Of a stretch of 64,000 bases of DNA, positions 42,817-51,672 are shown in pieces. The stretch comes from Oscillospiraceae bacterium (GTDB lineage Bacteria > Bacillota > Clostridia > Oscillospirales > Oscillospiraceae). Below the pieces are notes generated by a model. The model searched no databases and was not told where the DNA came from. It saw only the letters and a list, made by a program, of their open reading frames with translations. The translations under genes and the position numbers were made by a program. Location of the stretch: positions 1 to 64,000 of the forward strand of contig SVKZ01000001.1 of NCBI GenBank assembly GCA_015068165.1, written 5' to 3'. Position 1 is the stretch's first letter. Each line of letters opens with the position of its first letter.

Positions 42817-42822
42817 TATAAT
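42817..42822 (+). promoter_or_regulatory. possible extended -10 promoter of addBA
   Basis: TGCTATAAT (extended -10) 32 nt before the addB start; no clear -35 box. Confidence 0.4.
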
Positions 42823-42853
42823 AACTGCAAGAATATAAAAAAGAGGTGAGAAT

Positions 42854-45800
42854 ATGCTGCAGCTTATTTTAGGCACGGACTGGGTTGCCAACCGGGATGC
42901 GATTCATAGTATGCTTGCTGAGGATGTGGCGCAAGGTAAACCTAACAGAATTTTAATGGTACCTGAGCTGATTAGCCATGACACAGAACGTCGGCTTTGT
43001 GCAGTGGCAGGTAATACCGCAAGCCGTTATGCTGAGGTTCTGTCTTTCTCTCGCCTCACAAGAAGAGTTTCTGAATACACAGGTATTGTACCGGCAGAAT
43101 GTTTGGACAACGGGGGGCGTGTTGTGGCGATGGCTTCTGTTGCGAAGCAACTGCGGGGAAGTCTGAAGGCTTATGCTTCCGTCGAGACAAAACCTGAATT
43201 TCTCACCGATCTTGTGGATGCGGTGGATGAATTTAAGCGCTGCTGTATTACTTCCGAAGACCTTCGGCGCGCATCCCGGGAAAGCGAAGGCCTATTTGCG
43301 CAAAAGCTGGAAGAACTTGCTTTGCTCTATGAAGGCTACGATGCACTGACCGATAGAGGAAAATGCGATCCCAGAGATCAGATGACCTGGCTTCTTGAAC
43401 AACTGGAAAACAGTACATTCGGAGAAAATCACGTGATTTACATAGATGGATTTCCTGATTTCACCCGGCAGCATATGGCAATCATCAGCCATCTCATTTG
43501 TTCTTCTCCGAAAGTTGTGATAAGTCTTAATTGTGATGCGCCCGGCTCTAATAATATGGCATTCCAGAAGGCTGGAGATACAGCAAAGGCCCTGCTTAGT
43601 ATTGCGAAAAAGCACGGTGTCAAGGCAGATATTTGTTTTGTAGAGCCTGCCCAAACGCCGGTTGCACCGGTTTGTAAGAAGCTGTATCAGGGTAATGTTG
43701 ATCAGGTGATTTCGGATCATCTTACCGCGCTCCGAGTTGACACGCCATACGAAGAAGTTAATATGGCCGCACAGAAGATATGGGAGCTTGTCAGAAGTGG
43801 CGTTCGTTTCCGTGATATCAGTGTTGTTTGCGGAAATCTGTCCCTATATCGAACGGCAGTCAATACAACATTTCGCCGCTGTGGCATCCCGTACTACCTG
43901 ACCGGTAAGGAATGTGTACTTGAAAAGTCAGTTATGAATACGGTAATGGCGGCTTTGGACGCGGCGCTTTGCGGATTCGACCGGGAAGATGTGCTTACCT
44001 ATCTGCGTAGTGGATTATCTCCCTTGTCCCTCTCTGACTGTGATCGGCTGGAAAACTATGTGCTTTTATGGGGTATTACCGGAAATGTATGGTGTGTAAA
44101 GTGGGAAAACCATCCCCGTGGTCTTGGCGCAGAATGGTCTGACAGTAGCCGTTTGGAATTGGAAGATTTGGAGAAGCTGCGGCAAAGGGCGATTGAACCG
44201 CTTCTGCGTATGCGTGAGATGTTCAAAAAAGCACCCAATGTTTCTCAGAAAGTGAAAGCGCTGTACGAATTTTTAGAGGATATTTCCTTTGCAAAGCGAC
44301 TAAGTCGGCTTGCCGATGAATATGACCGCGATGGGGATAACCGTAGCGCTCAGGTGCTCAATCAGCTGTGGTCTATTCTTGTTAACGCCTTGGAACAGAT
44401 ATATGATGTTCTTGGAGAAACAGCTTGGGAAGATAATGGATTTACCCGGCTTCTGCGGCTCATCCTCAACCAGTACGATGTTGGAACAATACCACCTGTA
44501 CTGGATGCGGTTACGGTAGGCCCTGTAAGCGCTATGCGCTGCCAGCAGGTAAGGCACTTGATCGTCCTTGGTGTAGCTGAAGGCGATATGCCAGGTTATT
44601 CGGGCTCTTCAGGGGTGCTGAGCGATTGGGAGCGGACAGCACTAAGGGAGATGGGAATTGGCTTGACCGGTGGCGCACTGGAAGGTGTATATGCGGAGTT
44701 TTCAGAAATTTACGGTGTCTTTTGTGGCGCAAGAGAATCTATAACCCTTTCTTGCTCTTCTGGTATGCCGTCTTTTGTGTTCCGGAGACTTTCCGGATTT
44801 GCCGGCGGTGAGAAAATAGGGGAAAGGGATACTCCTTTTGCAGGACCGGACAGGCTTGGGATTGCAGCTGACCTTGTGAGAACTGGCAAGGCAGATTTCG
44901 CACAGGCGCTTAGCCTTACTGATGAATACCGTTATCTTTCGGATAGTGCTGCATTTGTACACGGCAATGTCAGTCAGGAAAATATTCGTAGTTTATATGG
45001 CGATAGGCTAATGCTATCGGCATCTCAGGTAGACAAATTTGCAGAGTGCCGGATGCGCTATTTTCTGCAATACGGCTTGCGTACAAAGGAACGGAAACCG
45101 GCTACTGTTGATCCTGCAGAGTACGGTACTTATGTCCACGCAGTTTTGGAGGAAACTGCCTGCGAGGTTATGAAAAATGGCGGATTCCATAATTGTTCCG
45201 TCAGCGATGTTCTCAAAATTGCCCGGCGCCATTCCGACGAATATATTAAAACGCACTTCGCAGACATTAACTCCCAGCGGATTTCCTACCTCCTTAACCG
45301 AAATGTCCAGGAACTGGATATGGTTGTGGAAGAACTGTGGAATGAACTGCATAGCTGTGCTTTTTATCCCGCCTATTTTGAACTGAACTTTGGAGACGGA
45401 GGAATGATGCCACCCATTACGATCGACGGGGCGGCAATGGAAGCCTGTCTGCAAGGCTTTGTGGACCGTGTGGATATTTGGGATGCGCAGGGAAGAAACT
45501 ACATTCGTGTGGTGGATTATAAGACGGGCAAGAAGGATTTTGACTACTGTGATGTGTTTAACGGCATTGGACTGCAAATGCTACTGTATCTTTTTGCCCT
45601 GACACGGAACGGTAAAGACTTTTTAGGTAAAAAACCTTATCCTGCCGGTGTGCAGTATTTTCCGGCAAGAGCTCCGGTGGTTGCAGCTGACGGCGCACTT
45701 TTACAGGAAGAAGCAGTTGCCCTCAGAATTAAAGAATGGAAGCGCAAAGGCCTGCTTCTACACGATATGGATGTTTTGCAGGCAATGCAGCCCGACGGTG

Positions 45801-46108
45801 CCCCTCAGCGGCTTGATTTCCGCATTAAAAAGGATGGTGAGGTAACAGGCGCTGTGGCCAGCCGAGAGCAACTGAGCGACCTTGAAAAGTATATTACCAT
45901 TCTTCTCCGCCAGTTTGTCGATACCATTGCATCCGGCGATGTTTCCGCAAATCCTTATACCCGTGGCAGTTATCATAACGCCTGTGCCTTTTGCCCGTAT
46001 GCCCAGATATGTGGGGAAGAACAGGAGAAAGGTCGCAGAGATTTTGCGGCAATGAAGGCTGAATTGTTTTGGGAGCAAATCAGGAAGAAGGTGAATGCAT
46101 ATGGCTAA
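42854..46108 (+). CDS. addB: ATP-dependent helicase/nuclease subunit B
   Basis: 1084 aa. AddB pairs with AddA to resect double-strand breaks up to a Chi-like site. The N-terminal helicase-like part opens LQLILGTDWVANRD (degenerate P-loop region). The C-terminal nuclease has YGTYVHAVLEETA and VVDYKTGKKDFD. The four iron-sulfur cysteines are visible as FAECRMRYF plus NACAFCPYAQICGE. RBS AAGAGGTGAG. The stop overlaps addA. Confidence 0.94.
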   Translation: MLQLILGTDWVANRDAIHSMLAEDVAQGKPNRILMVPELISHDTERRLCAVAGNTASRYAEVLSFSRLTRRVSEYTGIVPAECLDNGGRVVAMASVAKQLRGSLKAYASVETKPEFLTDLVDAVDEFKRCCITSEDLRRASRESEGLFAQKLEELALLYEGYDALTDRGKCDPRDQMTWLLEQLENSTFGENHVIYIDGFPDFTRQHMAIISHLICSSPKVVISLNCDAPGSNNMAFQKAGDTAKALLSIAKKHGVKADICFVEPAQTPVAPVCKKLYQGNVDQVISDHLTALRVDTPYEEVNMAAQKIWELVRSGVRFRDISVVCGNLSLYRTAVNTTFRRCGIPYYLTGKECVLEKSVMNTVMAALDAALCGFDREDVLTYLRSGLSPLSLSDCDRLENYVLLWGITGNVWCVKWENHPRGLGAEWSDSSRLELEDLEKLRQRAIEPLLRMREMFKKAPNVSQKVKALYEFLEDISFAKRLSRLADEYDRDGDNRSAQVLNQLWSILVNALEQIYDVLGETAWEDNGFTRLLRLILNQYDVGTIPPVLDAVTVGPVSAMRCQQVRHLIVLGVAEGDMPGYSGSSGVLSDWERTALREMGIGLTGGALEGVYAEFSEIYGVFCGARESITLSCSSGMPSFVFRRLSGFAGGEKIGERDTPFAGPDRLGIAADLVRTGKADFAQALSLTDEYRYLSDSAAFVHGNVSQENIRSLYGDRLMLSASQVDKFAECRMRYFLQYGLRTKERKPATVDPAEYGTYVHAVLEETACEVMKNGGFHNCSVSDVLKIARRHSDEYIKTHFADINSQRISYLLNRNVQELDMVVEELWNELHSCAFYPAYFELNFGDGGMMPPITIDGAAMEACLQGFVDRVDIWDAQGRNYIRVVDYKTGKKDFDYCDVFNGIGLQMLLYLFALTRNGKDFLGKKPYPAGVQYFPARAPVVAADGALLQEEAVALRIKEWKRKGLLLHDMDVLQAMQPDGAPQRLDFRIKKDGEVTGAVASREQLSDLEKYITILLRQFVDTIASGDVSANPYTRGSYHNACAFCPYAQICGEEQEKGRRDFAAMKAELFWEQIRKKVNAYG

Positions 46109-49100
46109 TTTGACTAACCAGCAACAACAGGCAGTGTATGATAACGGCGGAAAGCTTCTTGTTTCCGCTGCAGCCGGCTCCGGCAAGACAATGGTGCTTG
46201 TGGAGCGCCTTATGCGTTATATTCTTGATCCTGTGAACCCTGCCAATATTGATGATTTTTTGATTATTACCTATACGAAAGCTGCTGCGGCAGAGCTACG
46301 GGAGAAAATCGGAAAGAGACTTAACCAGCTTCTTGCCGATGATGGCGGAAACCGTCATTTGCAAAGTCAGCTTCAGCGGCTTTATCTTGCAAAAATATCC
46401 ACTGTGCATGGGTTTTGTACGGATATTCTTCGTGAGAATGCCTACAGGCTTAACATTCCTGCTGACTTTCGGGTAGCGGAAGAGGATGAATGTGCACTGA
46501 TTCAGGAGAGCGTATTGGCGCAGCTTTTGGAGGATGCCTACGACGGAATCGAAACAGATCCGGACTTCAGAACGGTAGTGGACACACAGGGTTATGGCCG
46601 TGATGATCGGCAACTGCCTCTGATCATTCTGAGTATTTATCAAAGCGCACGCTGCCACCTTGATCCCGACGGTTGGTTAGAAAAATGCATCCGGGAAAGC
46701 GACATAAGGGATATTACCGATGCCGGGGAAACAGTTTGGGGTAAATACCTTATTGACGATCTCCACGCCTGTCTTGATCTTTACGTTCCGGCAATGCGGC
46801 GTTGCGCGGAGGAAGCGCGGGCGTCAGACGGGATGGTGAAAGCCTCGGTGTTGCTGGATACTACCTGTGAGCAGATGATTGCATTGCGCGGCTGTTATAC
46901 ATGGGAAGAGATTCACAATCATTTAGTTTTGCAGTTTGGTACCATGACCTTTGGAAAAAACGCAGACCCGGATTTGAAGGAACGGATCAAAGCGGTTCGT
47001 GATGGTTGCAAGGAGATACTTCTTAAGAAGCAGACTGTTTTTACTTATCCAAACGAACAGGTTATCGGAGAGCTAAAAAGCAGTGCTCCGGTGGTTAGCG
47101 GCTTAGTTGCGCTTGTAAGAAAATTTACTGTTGCATATGGCCGGCTTAAACAGATGAAGCGAATTATGGATTTTGCGGATCTGGAGCACAAAACCCTGGA
47201 TCTTTTGTGGGGGAAGAAACGCACAGGGATCACTGCCGCGGCTGATGAGATCGGCCAGCGCTTCCGGGAAGTTATGGTGGATGAGTACCAGGATAGTAAC
47301 GCCGTTCAGGATGCAATTTTTAACGCACTGACCCAAAAACGACAAAACTGTTTTATGGTTGGTGATGTGAAGCAATCTATCTATCAATTCCGCCTGGCAG
47401 ATCCCGGAATCTTCCTTGAGAAGTACAATACCTATGTATCTTCTGAGGACGCTTCGCCCGGTCAGGGAAGAAAGGTACTGCTGAGTAAAAATTTCCGTTC
47501 ATCCAGCGGTGTTATCTGCGGCATCAATGACGTGTTTTCCCGCTGTATGTCCCCATCTGTTGGAGGATTGGTTTACGGGGATGAAGAAAAGCTTAACGGC
47601 GACGAAAATACGCCCGAGTTGCCCGGTTCTGCGGTTGAATTTTATACCATAGATGTTAAAGAGGATACTTATGGGGAGGAGGCATCCTTTGTTGCGAATA
47701 GAGTTCGGGAATTACTCGATAGTGGATGCTTAGTACGCGGAGAAGACGGGCTGAGACCTATTGTACCGGAGGATATTGCCATCATTCTTCGTTCTCCCGG
47801 GTCTGTTGGTGCTGAATTTGCCGCTGCTCTGGAGGCGACCGGTGTTCCTTGCTCTTTTGGTAACGAACAGGATGTATTGCAATCGGAGGAAGTGCAATTT
47901 CTGCGGTCTTTGCTACAGGTAATTGATAACCCGTTGCAGGATATTCCGCTTGTAGCGGTTATGATGAGCCGCGTTTTTGGCTTTTCTGCTGACGAAATGG
48001 CATCTATTCGCAAGGATGATACCTTTCGTCCATTTTTCGCGTTACTGCGTCATTCCCGTGATGGGAAAGTTGTTGCGTTCTACGAAACGATTACAAAGCT
48101 TCGCAAGCTGGCGAGAATGTGTACGGTTTCTGAGGTTATAGAACATATTCTTACACTAACGCGAATGGACAGCATATTTTTGGCCTACAAGGGTACTACC
48201 GTAACAATAGAGACATTTCTGCAGTTGGTCTCTCAGGCAGAGCAGGTTGGACGGCGGGATGTACGCAGCTTTCTTGCGTATTTTGAAGGTCTTGCGGAAC
48301 GTGGTTTACCCACCTCTGCCAATAACAGGACTGAGGGCATGGTAACTATATTAAGCATCCATAAATCCAAAGGTCTTGAATATCCTGTTGTATTTCTTTG
48401 CGGACTTTCTAAGAGCTTCAACCGGGAGGATCTGAAAGAACAGGTTCTGTGTGATAAGAGTTTGGGACTTGGTGTTACCTATGTAGATTCTGCAATGCGG
48501 ATACGATATCCCACAATTGCAAAACGGGCAATTATGCTCAAAAAGAGTGCTGATAGCCTTTCAGAAGAACTTCGTGTACTGTATGTCGCGATGACAAGAG
48601 CGAAAGATCGCTTGATTATGACCTATGCATCCCGTTATTTGGAGCGTACTCTCCAAAAATGTGCCCGTCGGATTGATTTTGCTGGTAATCTCCTACTGAC
48701 CAGCGAGGCATCCTCTATGGGTGATTGGGTTTTGCAAACAGCTATACAAAAGATAGAAGCCGGAGAGCTATTTGCAATAGGGGATAGACCGTTGGTTTTG
48801 ACAACAACGTTGCCTGCTTGGAAGATATCAGCAATTCGTGATGTATCACGGGACGGGGCAGGTGTGTTGGAACCGGTGGAAATACCGAAAGGCTTTAATG
48901 ATGAAGCTTATCAAAAATACAGGGAAGCACTTTCCTATGTATACCCCTATGAAAAAGCAACGTCTTTCCCGTCTAAACAAACGGCAACCCAGTTAAAGGG
49001 GAGAGAAAAAGATCTTGAAGTAGAGGAAGATACCGTCCGGGAGAAGAAGATCACTTACTTGCGAAAACCGTCCTTTATTCAAAAAAGTCAGGATAGCCTT

Positions 49101-49601
49101 GCTGTAGGTACAGCGACACACAAAGCATTGCAGTTCCTTAGCTTTGACCGTGCACCGTCGATTGAAGCACTGGATACGGCCTTGGATGACTTGCATATGT
49201 GCGGACGATTGACAGATGATGAGCTTGCCGTCATTGACCGTAATGGTATATATGCCTTTCTTCATTCTCCTCTGGGACAGCAATTATGCAGTAGCAGACA
49301 AGTGTTGAAAGAGTTCAAATTCTCTATTCTTGTACCTGCCGCTCAGTTGCAGGAAGGGTTATGGGAGGATAACGTGCTTCTGCAGGGCGTTGTGGACTGC
49401 GCTATTTTGGAAGACGATGGCATTACTGTCATTGATTTTAAGACGGATATTGTTACTGAGGATACAGTTACTTCTGTTGCTGATGGATATCGGAAGCAAA
49501 TCGCAGCATATGCGGATGCGCTTTCCCAGATTTATCAATTACCCATTAAACGGTCTGTGCTTTATTTCCTTCGTCTAAATTGTGCAATAGATGTAGAATA
49601 A
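46101..49601 (+). CDS. addA: ATP-dependent helicase/nuclease subunit A
   Basis: 1166 aa. UvrD/Rep-type SF1 helicase: Walker A SAAAGSGKTMVLVERL (residues 23-30), ITYTKAAAAELREKI, VDEYQDSNAVQDAIF, VGDVKQSIYQFRLADP and VLYVAMTRAKDRLIMT. The C-terminal RecB-type nuclease carries VGTATHKALQFLS and TVIDFKTD. Two ATGs are possible (46095 and 46101); the second is better spaced from GAAGGTGA. It completes the AddAB pair with addB. Confidence 0.96.
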   Translation: MANLTNQQQQAVYDNGGKLLVSAAAGSGKTMVLVERLMRYILDPVNPANIDDFLIITYTKAAAAELREKIGKRLNQLLADDGGNRHLQSQLQRLYLAKISTVHGFCTDILRENAYRLNIPADFRVAEEDECALIQESVLAQLLEDAYDGIETDPDFRTVVDTQGYGRDDRQLPLIILSIYQSARCHLDPDGWLEKCIRESDIRDITDAGETVWGKYLIDDLHACLDLYVPAMRRCAEEARASDGMVKASVLLDTTCEQMIALRGCYTWEEIHNHLVLQFGTMTFGKNADPDLKERIKAVRDGCKEILLKKQTVFTYPNEQVIGELKSSAPVVSGLVALVRKFTVAYGRLKQMKRIMDFADLEHKTLDLLWGKKRTGITAAADEIGQRFREVMVDEYQDSNAVQDAIFNALTQKRQNCFMVGDVKQSIYQFRLADPGIFLEKYNTYVSSEDASPGQGRKVLLSKNFRSSSGVICGINDVFSRCMSPSVGGLVYGDEEKLNGDENTPELPGSAVEFYTIDVKEDTYGEEASFVANRVRELLDSGCLVRGEDGLRPIVPEDIAIILRSPGSVGAEFAAALEATGVPCSFGNEQDVLQSEEVQFLRSLLQVIDNPLQDIPLVAVMMSRVFGFSADEMASIRKDDTFRPFFALLRHSRDGKVVAFYETITKLRKLARMCTVSEVIEHILTLTRMDSIFLAYKGTTVTIETFLQLVSQAEQVGRRDVRSFLAYFEGLAERGLPTSANNRTEGMVTILSIHKSKGLEYPVVFLCGLSKSFNREDLKEQVLCDKSLGLGVTYVDSAMRIRYPTIAKRAIMLKKSADSLSEELRVLYVAMTRAKDRLIMTYASRYLERTLQKCARRIDFAGNLLLTSEASSMGDWVLQTAIQKIEAGELFAIGDRPLVLTTTLPAWKISAIRDVSRDGAGVLEPVEIPKGFNDEAYQKYREALSYVYPYEKATSFPSKQTATQLKGREKDLEVEEDTVREKKITYLRKPSFIQKSQDSLAVGTATHKALQFLSFDRAPSIEALDTALDDLHMCGRLTDDELAVIDRNGIYAFLHSPLGQQLCSSRQVLKEFKFSILVPAAQLQEGLWEDNVLLQGVVDCAILEDDGITVIDFKTDIVTEDTVTSVADGYRKQIAAYADALSQIYQLPIKRSVLYFLRLNCAIDVE

Positions 49602-49606
49602 TTTTT

Positions 49607-49632
49607 CCGCCGAATGGGTAACCATTCGGCGG
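49607..49632. terminator. hairpin between addA and the Asn/Gln-rich gene
   Basis: Stem CCGCCGAATGG / CCATTCGGCGG with a GTAA loop, between converging genes. Neither side has a clean T run, so termination strength is uncertain. Confidence 0.5.
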
Positions 49633-49638
49633 ATCACT

Positions 49639-49764
49639 TTAACGGCTGTTGCGGTTGTTCTGGTTGTTCTGGTTGTTATTCTGGTTTTGATTGCTGTTCT
49701 TGTTCTGGTTGTTATTCTGGTTTTGATTGTTATTCTGATTCTGGTTTCTATTCTGGTTTTCCAT
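49639..49764 (-). CDS. 41-aa Asn/Gln-rich mini-protein
   Basis: A frame with a strong ribosome site (GGAGGAATCATTTT) and ATG 49764. After MENQNRNQ the product consists almost only of Asn and Gln with a few Arg, Lys and Ser, ending NNRNSR. The codons for Asn and Gln vary (AAC/AAT, CAG/CAA), so composition is kept at the protein level and is not a simple DNA repeat. It lies between addA and spoVAE on the spoVA strand. Short N/Q-rich proteins occur in spores and coats, so a spore role is a reasonable guess, no more. Absent from the ORF track because of length. Confidence 0.65.
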   Translation of the reverse strand: MENQNRNQNQNNNQNQNNNQNKNSNQNQNNNQNNQNNRNSR

Positions 49765-49822
49765 AAAATGATTCCTCCGTAATTTAGTACGGCCTTGCCG
49801 CGGTATTACTATGCCCTGGATT

Positions 49823-50179
49823 TCAGGATTTATCCTTTGCCTTAAACAGAAGACTTACAATTAATCCTGCAAAAATTGCGGCAGTAATGCCACCTGCTGT
49901 GGATTTGAGGCCGCCGGTAAATATACCAATAAACCCGCTTTCGTCAACGGCCTCCTTTACACCCTTGGAAAGTAAATAACCAAATCCCGTTAAGGGGACA
50001 GTTGCGCCCGCCCCGGCAAATTCCGCCAGTGGACCGTAAATACCGATTGCCCCAAGGATTACGCCGATTACCACATAGGAGACGAGAATCCTTGCCGGTG
50101 TGAGCTTGGTTTTATCTATTAAGATTTGCCCGATTAGGCATAGCAGTCCGCCAAATAGAAACGCTTTCAAATAATCCAT
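49823..50179 (-). CDS. spoVAE: stage V sporulation protein AE
   Basis: 118-aa membrane protein with three or four spans. FLFGGLLCLIGQILIDKTKLTPARILVSYVVIGVILG is the SpoVAE signature. It is part of the SpoVA channel that loads dipicolinic acid into the forespore and releases it on germination. It starts 1 nt after the spoVAD stop. Confidence 0.93.
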   Translation of the reverse strand: MDYLKAFLFGGLLCLIGQILIDKTKLTPARILVSYVVIGVILGAIGIYGPLAEFAGAGATVPLTGFGYLLSKGVKEAVDESGFIGIFTGGLKSTAGGITAAIFAGLIVSLLFKAKDKS

Positions 50180-50180
50180 A

Positions 50181-51194
50181 TCAGCACCCCTCTATACAAA
50201 CTGCATGGCATACGCCGGGAATAGGAAGATTTTGTTGGGTCGAGGTAGGGGAGAGCAAGGCTCCGGTACCGCAAAATAATATTTTATTAAGTTTACGCTT
50301 GGAGAGTTTGTTTAACAGCTCGCCGCATAGTGTAACGGCACTGCATCCGCAGCCAGAGCCGCCTGCGTGAACATCCTGCTTCAAATTGTCAAATATTAGA
50401 CAGCCGCAGTCGGTGATCTTTCCTCCAAGACCAATTCCTTCCAGTTGCGCCAAATTCAGTAAAGTTTCTTTGCCCACCTGTCCCAAATCACCGGTTACAA
50501 TCAAGTCAAAGTCTTCCGGCCTTGTATTAAAGTCTTCAAAATGGGCTTTGATGGTGGCAAGGGCGGACGGTGCCATTGCCGCACCCATATTGTTTGCATC
50601 CTTGATACCCAGATCGGTTACTGTGCCGACGGTACAGCCGGTTATTTTTGGTCCTTTACCGTTACTGGAGACTAAGGCGGCCCCTGCGCCTGTTACCGTC
50701 CACTGAGCAGTTGGTGTTCTTTGTCCGCCATAACCCAGTGGAAAACGGTACTGACGCTCTGAGGAAGCAAAGTGAGAGGAGGTCATTGCGGCGACCTTGT
50801 CAAAGTAACCGCCGCCAACGGTCATTGCCGCCAAGAGGAGACTCTCTGCCATTGTGGAGCAGGCTCCATAAAGCCCCAGGTGGGGAATGTTTGTGTTTCT
50901 GAGAGAAAAGGATGAGCCGATGCATTGGTTTAGCAGGTCGCCTGAAAATACTAAGTCTAATTCATTTTGTGTTATTCCGGCTTTTTCACATAATGCTTGC
51001 AAGGCCAGTTGCTGCATATGCTTTTCCGCTTGTTCCCAGGTTTCCTGCCCAAAATAGGAGTCGTTGCTTTTAATATCAAAAGTGGTTCCAAGAGGTCCTT
51101 CCGATTCCTTTTTGCCGGCGACATTAGCCCAGGCTGTAATTACCGGTTGAATGAATGGAACGAAGCTTTGTTTTCCTTTTCTTTGTGTTGCCAT
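50181..51194 (-). CDS. spoVAD: stage V sporulation protein AD
   Basis: 337-aa thiolase-fold protein of the SpoVA complex that binds dipicolinic acid. GTTFDIKSNDSYFGQETWEQAEKHM, GLYGACSTMAESLLLAAMTV and HAGGSGCGCSAVTLCG are family blocks. ATG 51194 follows AAAGGTGG; the track start 51266 is too far upstream. SpoVAC, normally the gene before it, is not here. Confidence 0.94.
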   Translation of the reverse strand: MATQRKGKQSFVPFIQPVITAWANVAGKKESEGPLGTTFDIKSNDSYFGQETWEQAEKHMQQLALQALCEKAGITQNELDLVFSGDLLNQCIGSSFSLRNTNIPHLGLYGACSTMAESLLLAAMTVGGGYFDKVAAMTSSHFASSERQYRFPLGYGGQRTPTAQWTVTGAGAALVSSNGKGPKITGCTVGTVTDLGIKDANNMGAAMAPSALATIKAHFEDFNTRPEDFDLIVTGDLGQVGKETLLNLAQLEGIGLGGKITDCGCLIFDNLKQDVHAGGSGCGCSAVTLCGELLNKLSKRKLNKILFCGTGALLSPTSTQQNLPIPGVCHAVCIEGC

Positions 51195-51420
51195 AATTAC
51201 CACCTTTCTGCGTTTTTTATTATGTGCAAATGGTGGAAAAATATGAAACTGCCCACATAAAAGCAAGGTATTCTTAACGGAGAAGTGGGAAAACCGTTTA
51301 GGATTGCGGAAAACACAGTATCGTCGGATCGGCCATACTTTATTTTTCTCAAAGTAACAAATTTCCCAACTTTTTCAAAACTACTTTATTTTTGTTTCTG
51401 ATTGTGTCATAATATAACTT

Positions 51421-51570
51421 GCCAAACAAATCTAATAATAACAAAGGATGACCTTTACTAAGGGGATATTATACCCTTCTGCCGTTGTCATTCAAAATGA
51501 ATTCGGTAAAAACGCAATTCCACTTGAATGACAATAAGGTTTGTCCTTTTGTGTTTAAGATTTGTTTGGC
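51421..51570. repeat. nested inverted-repeat element (MITE-like or structured RNA)
   Basis: The outer arms are a perfect 13-bp inverted repeat, GCCAAACAAATCT (51421-51433) with AGATTTGTTTGGC (51558-51570). The inner arms are a perfect 11-bp repeat, TTGTCATTCAA (51485-51495) with TTGAATGACAA (51524-51534). A partial match (ACAAAGGATGACC against GGTTTGTCCTTTTGT) lies between, so the whole 150 bp can fold into one long imperfect hairpin. The 63-aa frame in the track across it has no ribosome site and looks accidental. This fills most of the 478-nt gap between spoVAD and the ABC exporter. Confidence 0.6.
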
Positions 51571-51592
51571 GACAATCGGAGTTGCGTTTTTG

Positions 51593-51619
51593 GTGCGTGG
51601 CTTCGGTCACGCACTTTTT
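51593..51619 (+). terminator. hairpin terminator upstream of the ABC exporter genes
   Basis: Stem GTGCGTG / CACGCAC with an 8-nt loop GCTTCGGT, then TTTTTA. It lies about 55 nt before the ATPase start and could attenuate it. Confidence 0.65.
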
Positions 51620-51672
51620 ATTTATGGTAAATTGTGCAGAATGAGATTTACAAACAATGGAGGAAATGGGAA

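Noticed and set aside
46101-49601. Possible Chi-like hotspot or phage anti-recombination gene near addAB.
   Set aside because: Nothing beyond the two subunits is visible; both reading frames are intact and ordinary.
49639-49764. Repetitive CTGGTTGTT/CTGGTTTTG DNA resembling a tandem repeat or CRISPR-like array.
   Set aside because: The periodicity is irregular and explained by Asn/Gln codons of a small gene; there are no constant repeats with unique spacers.
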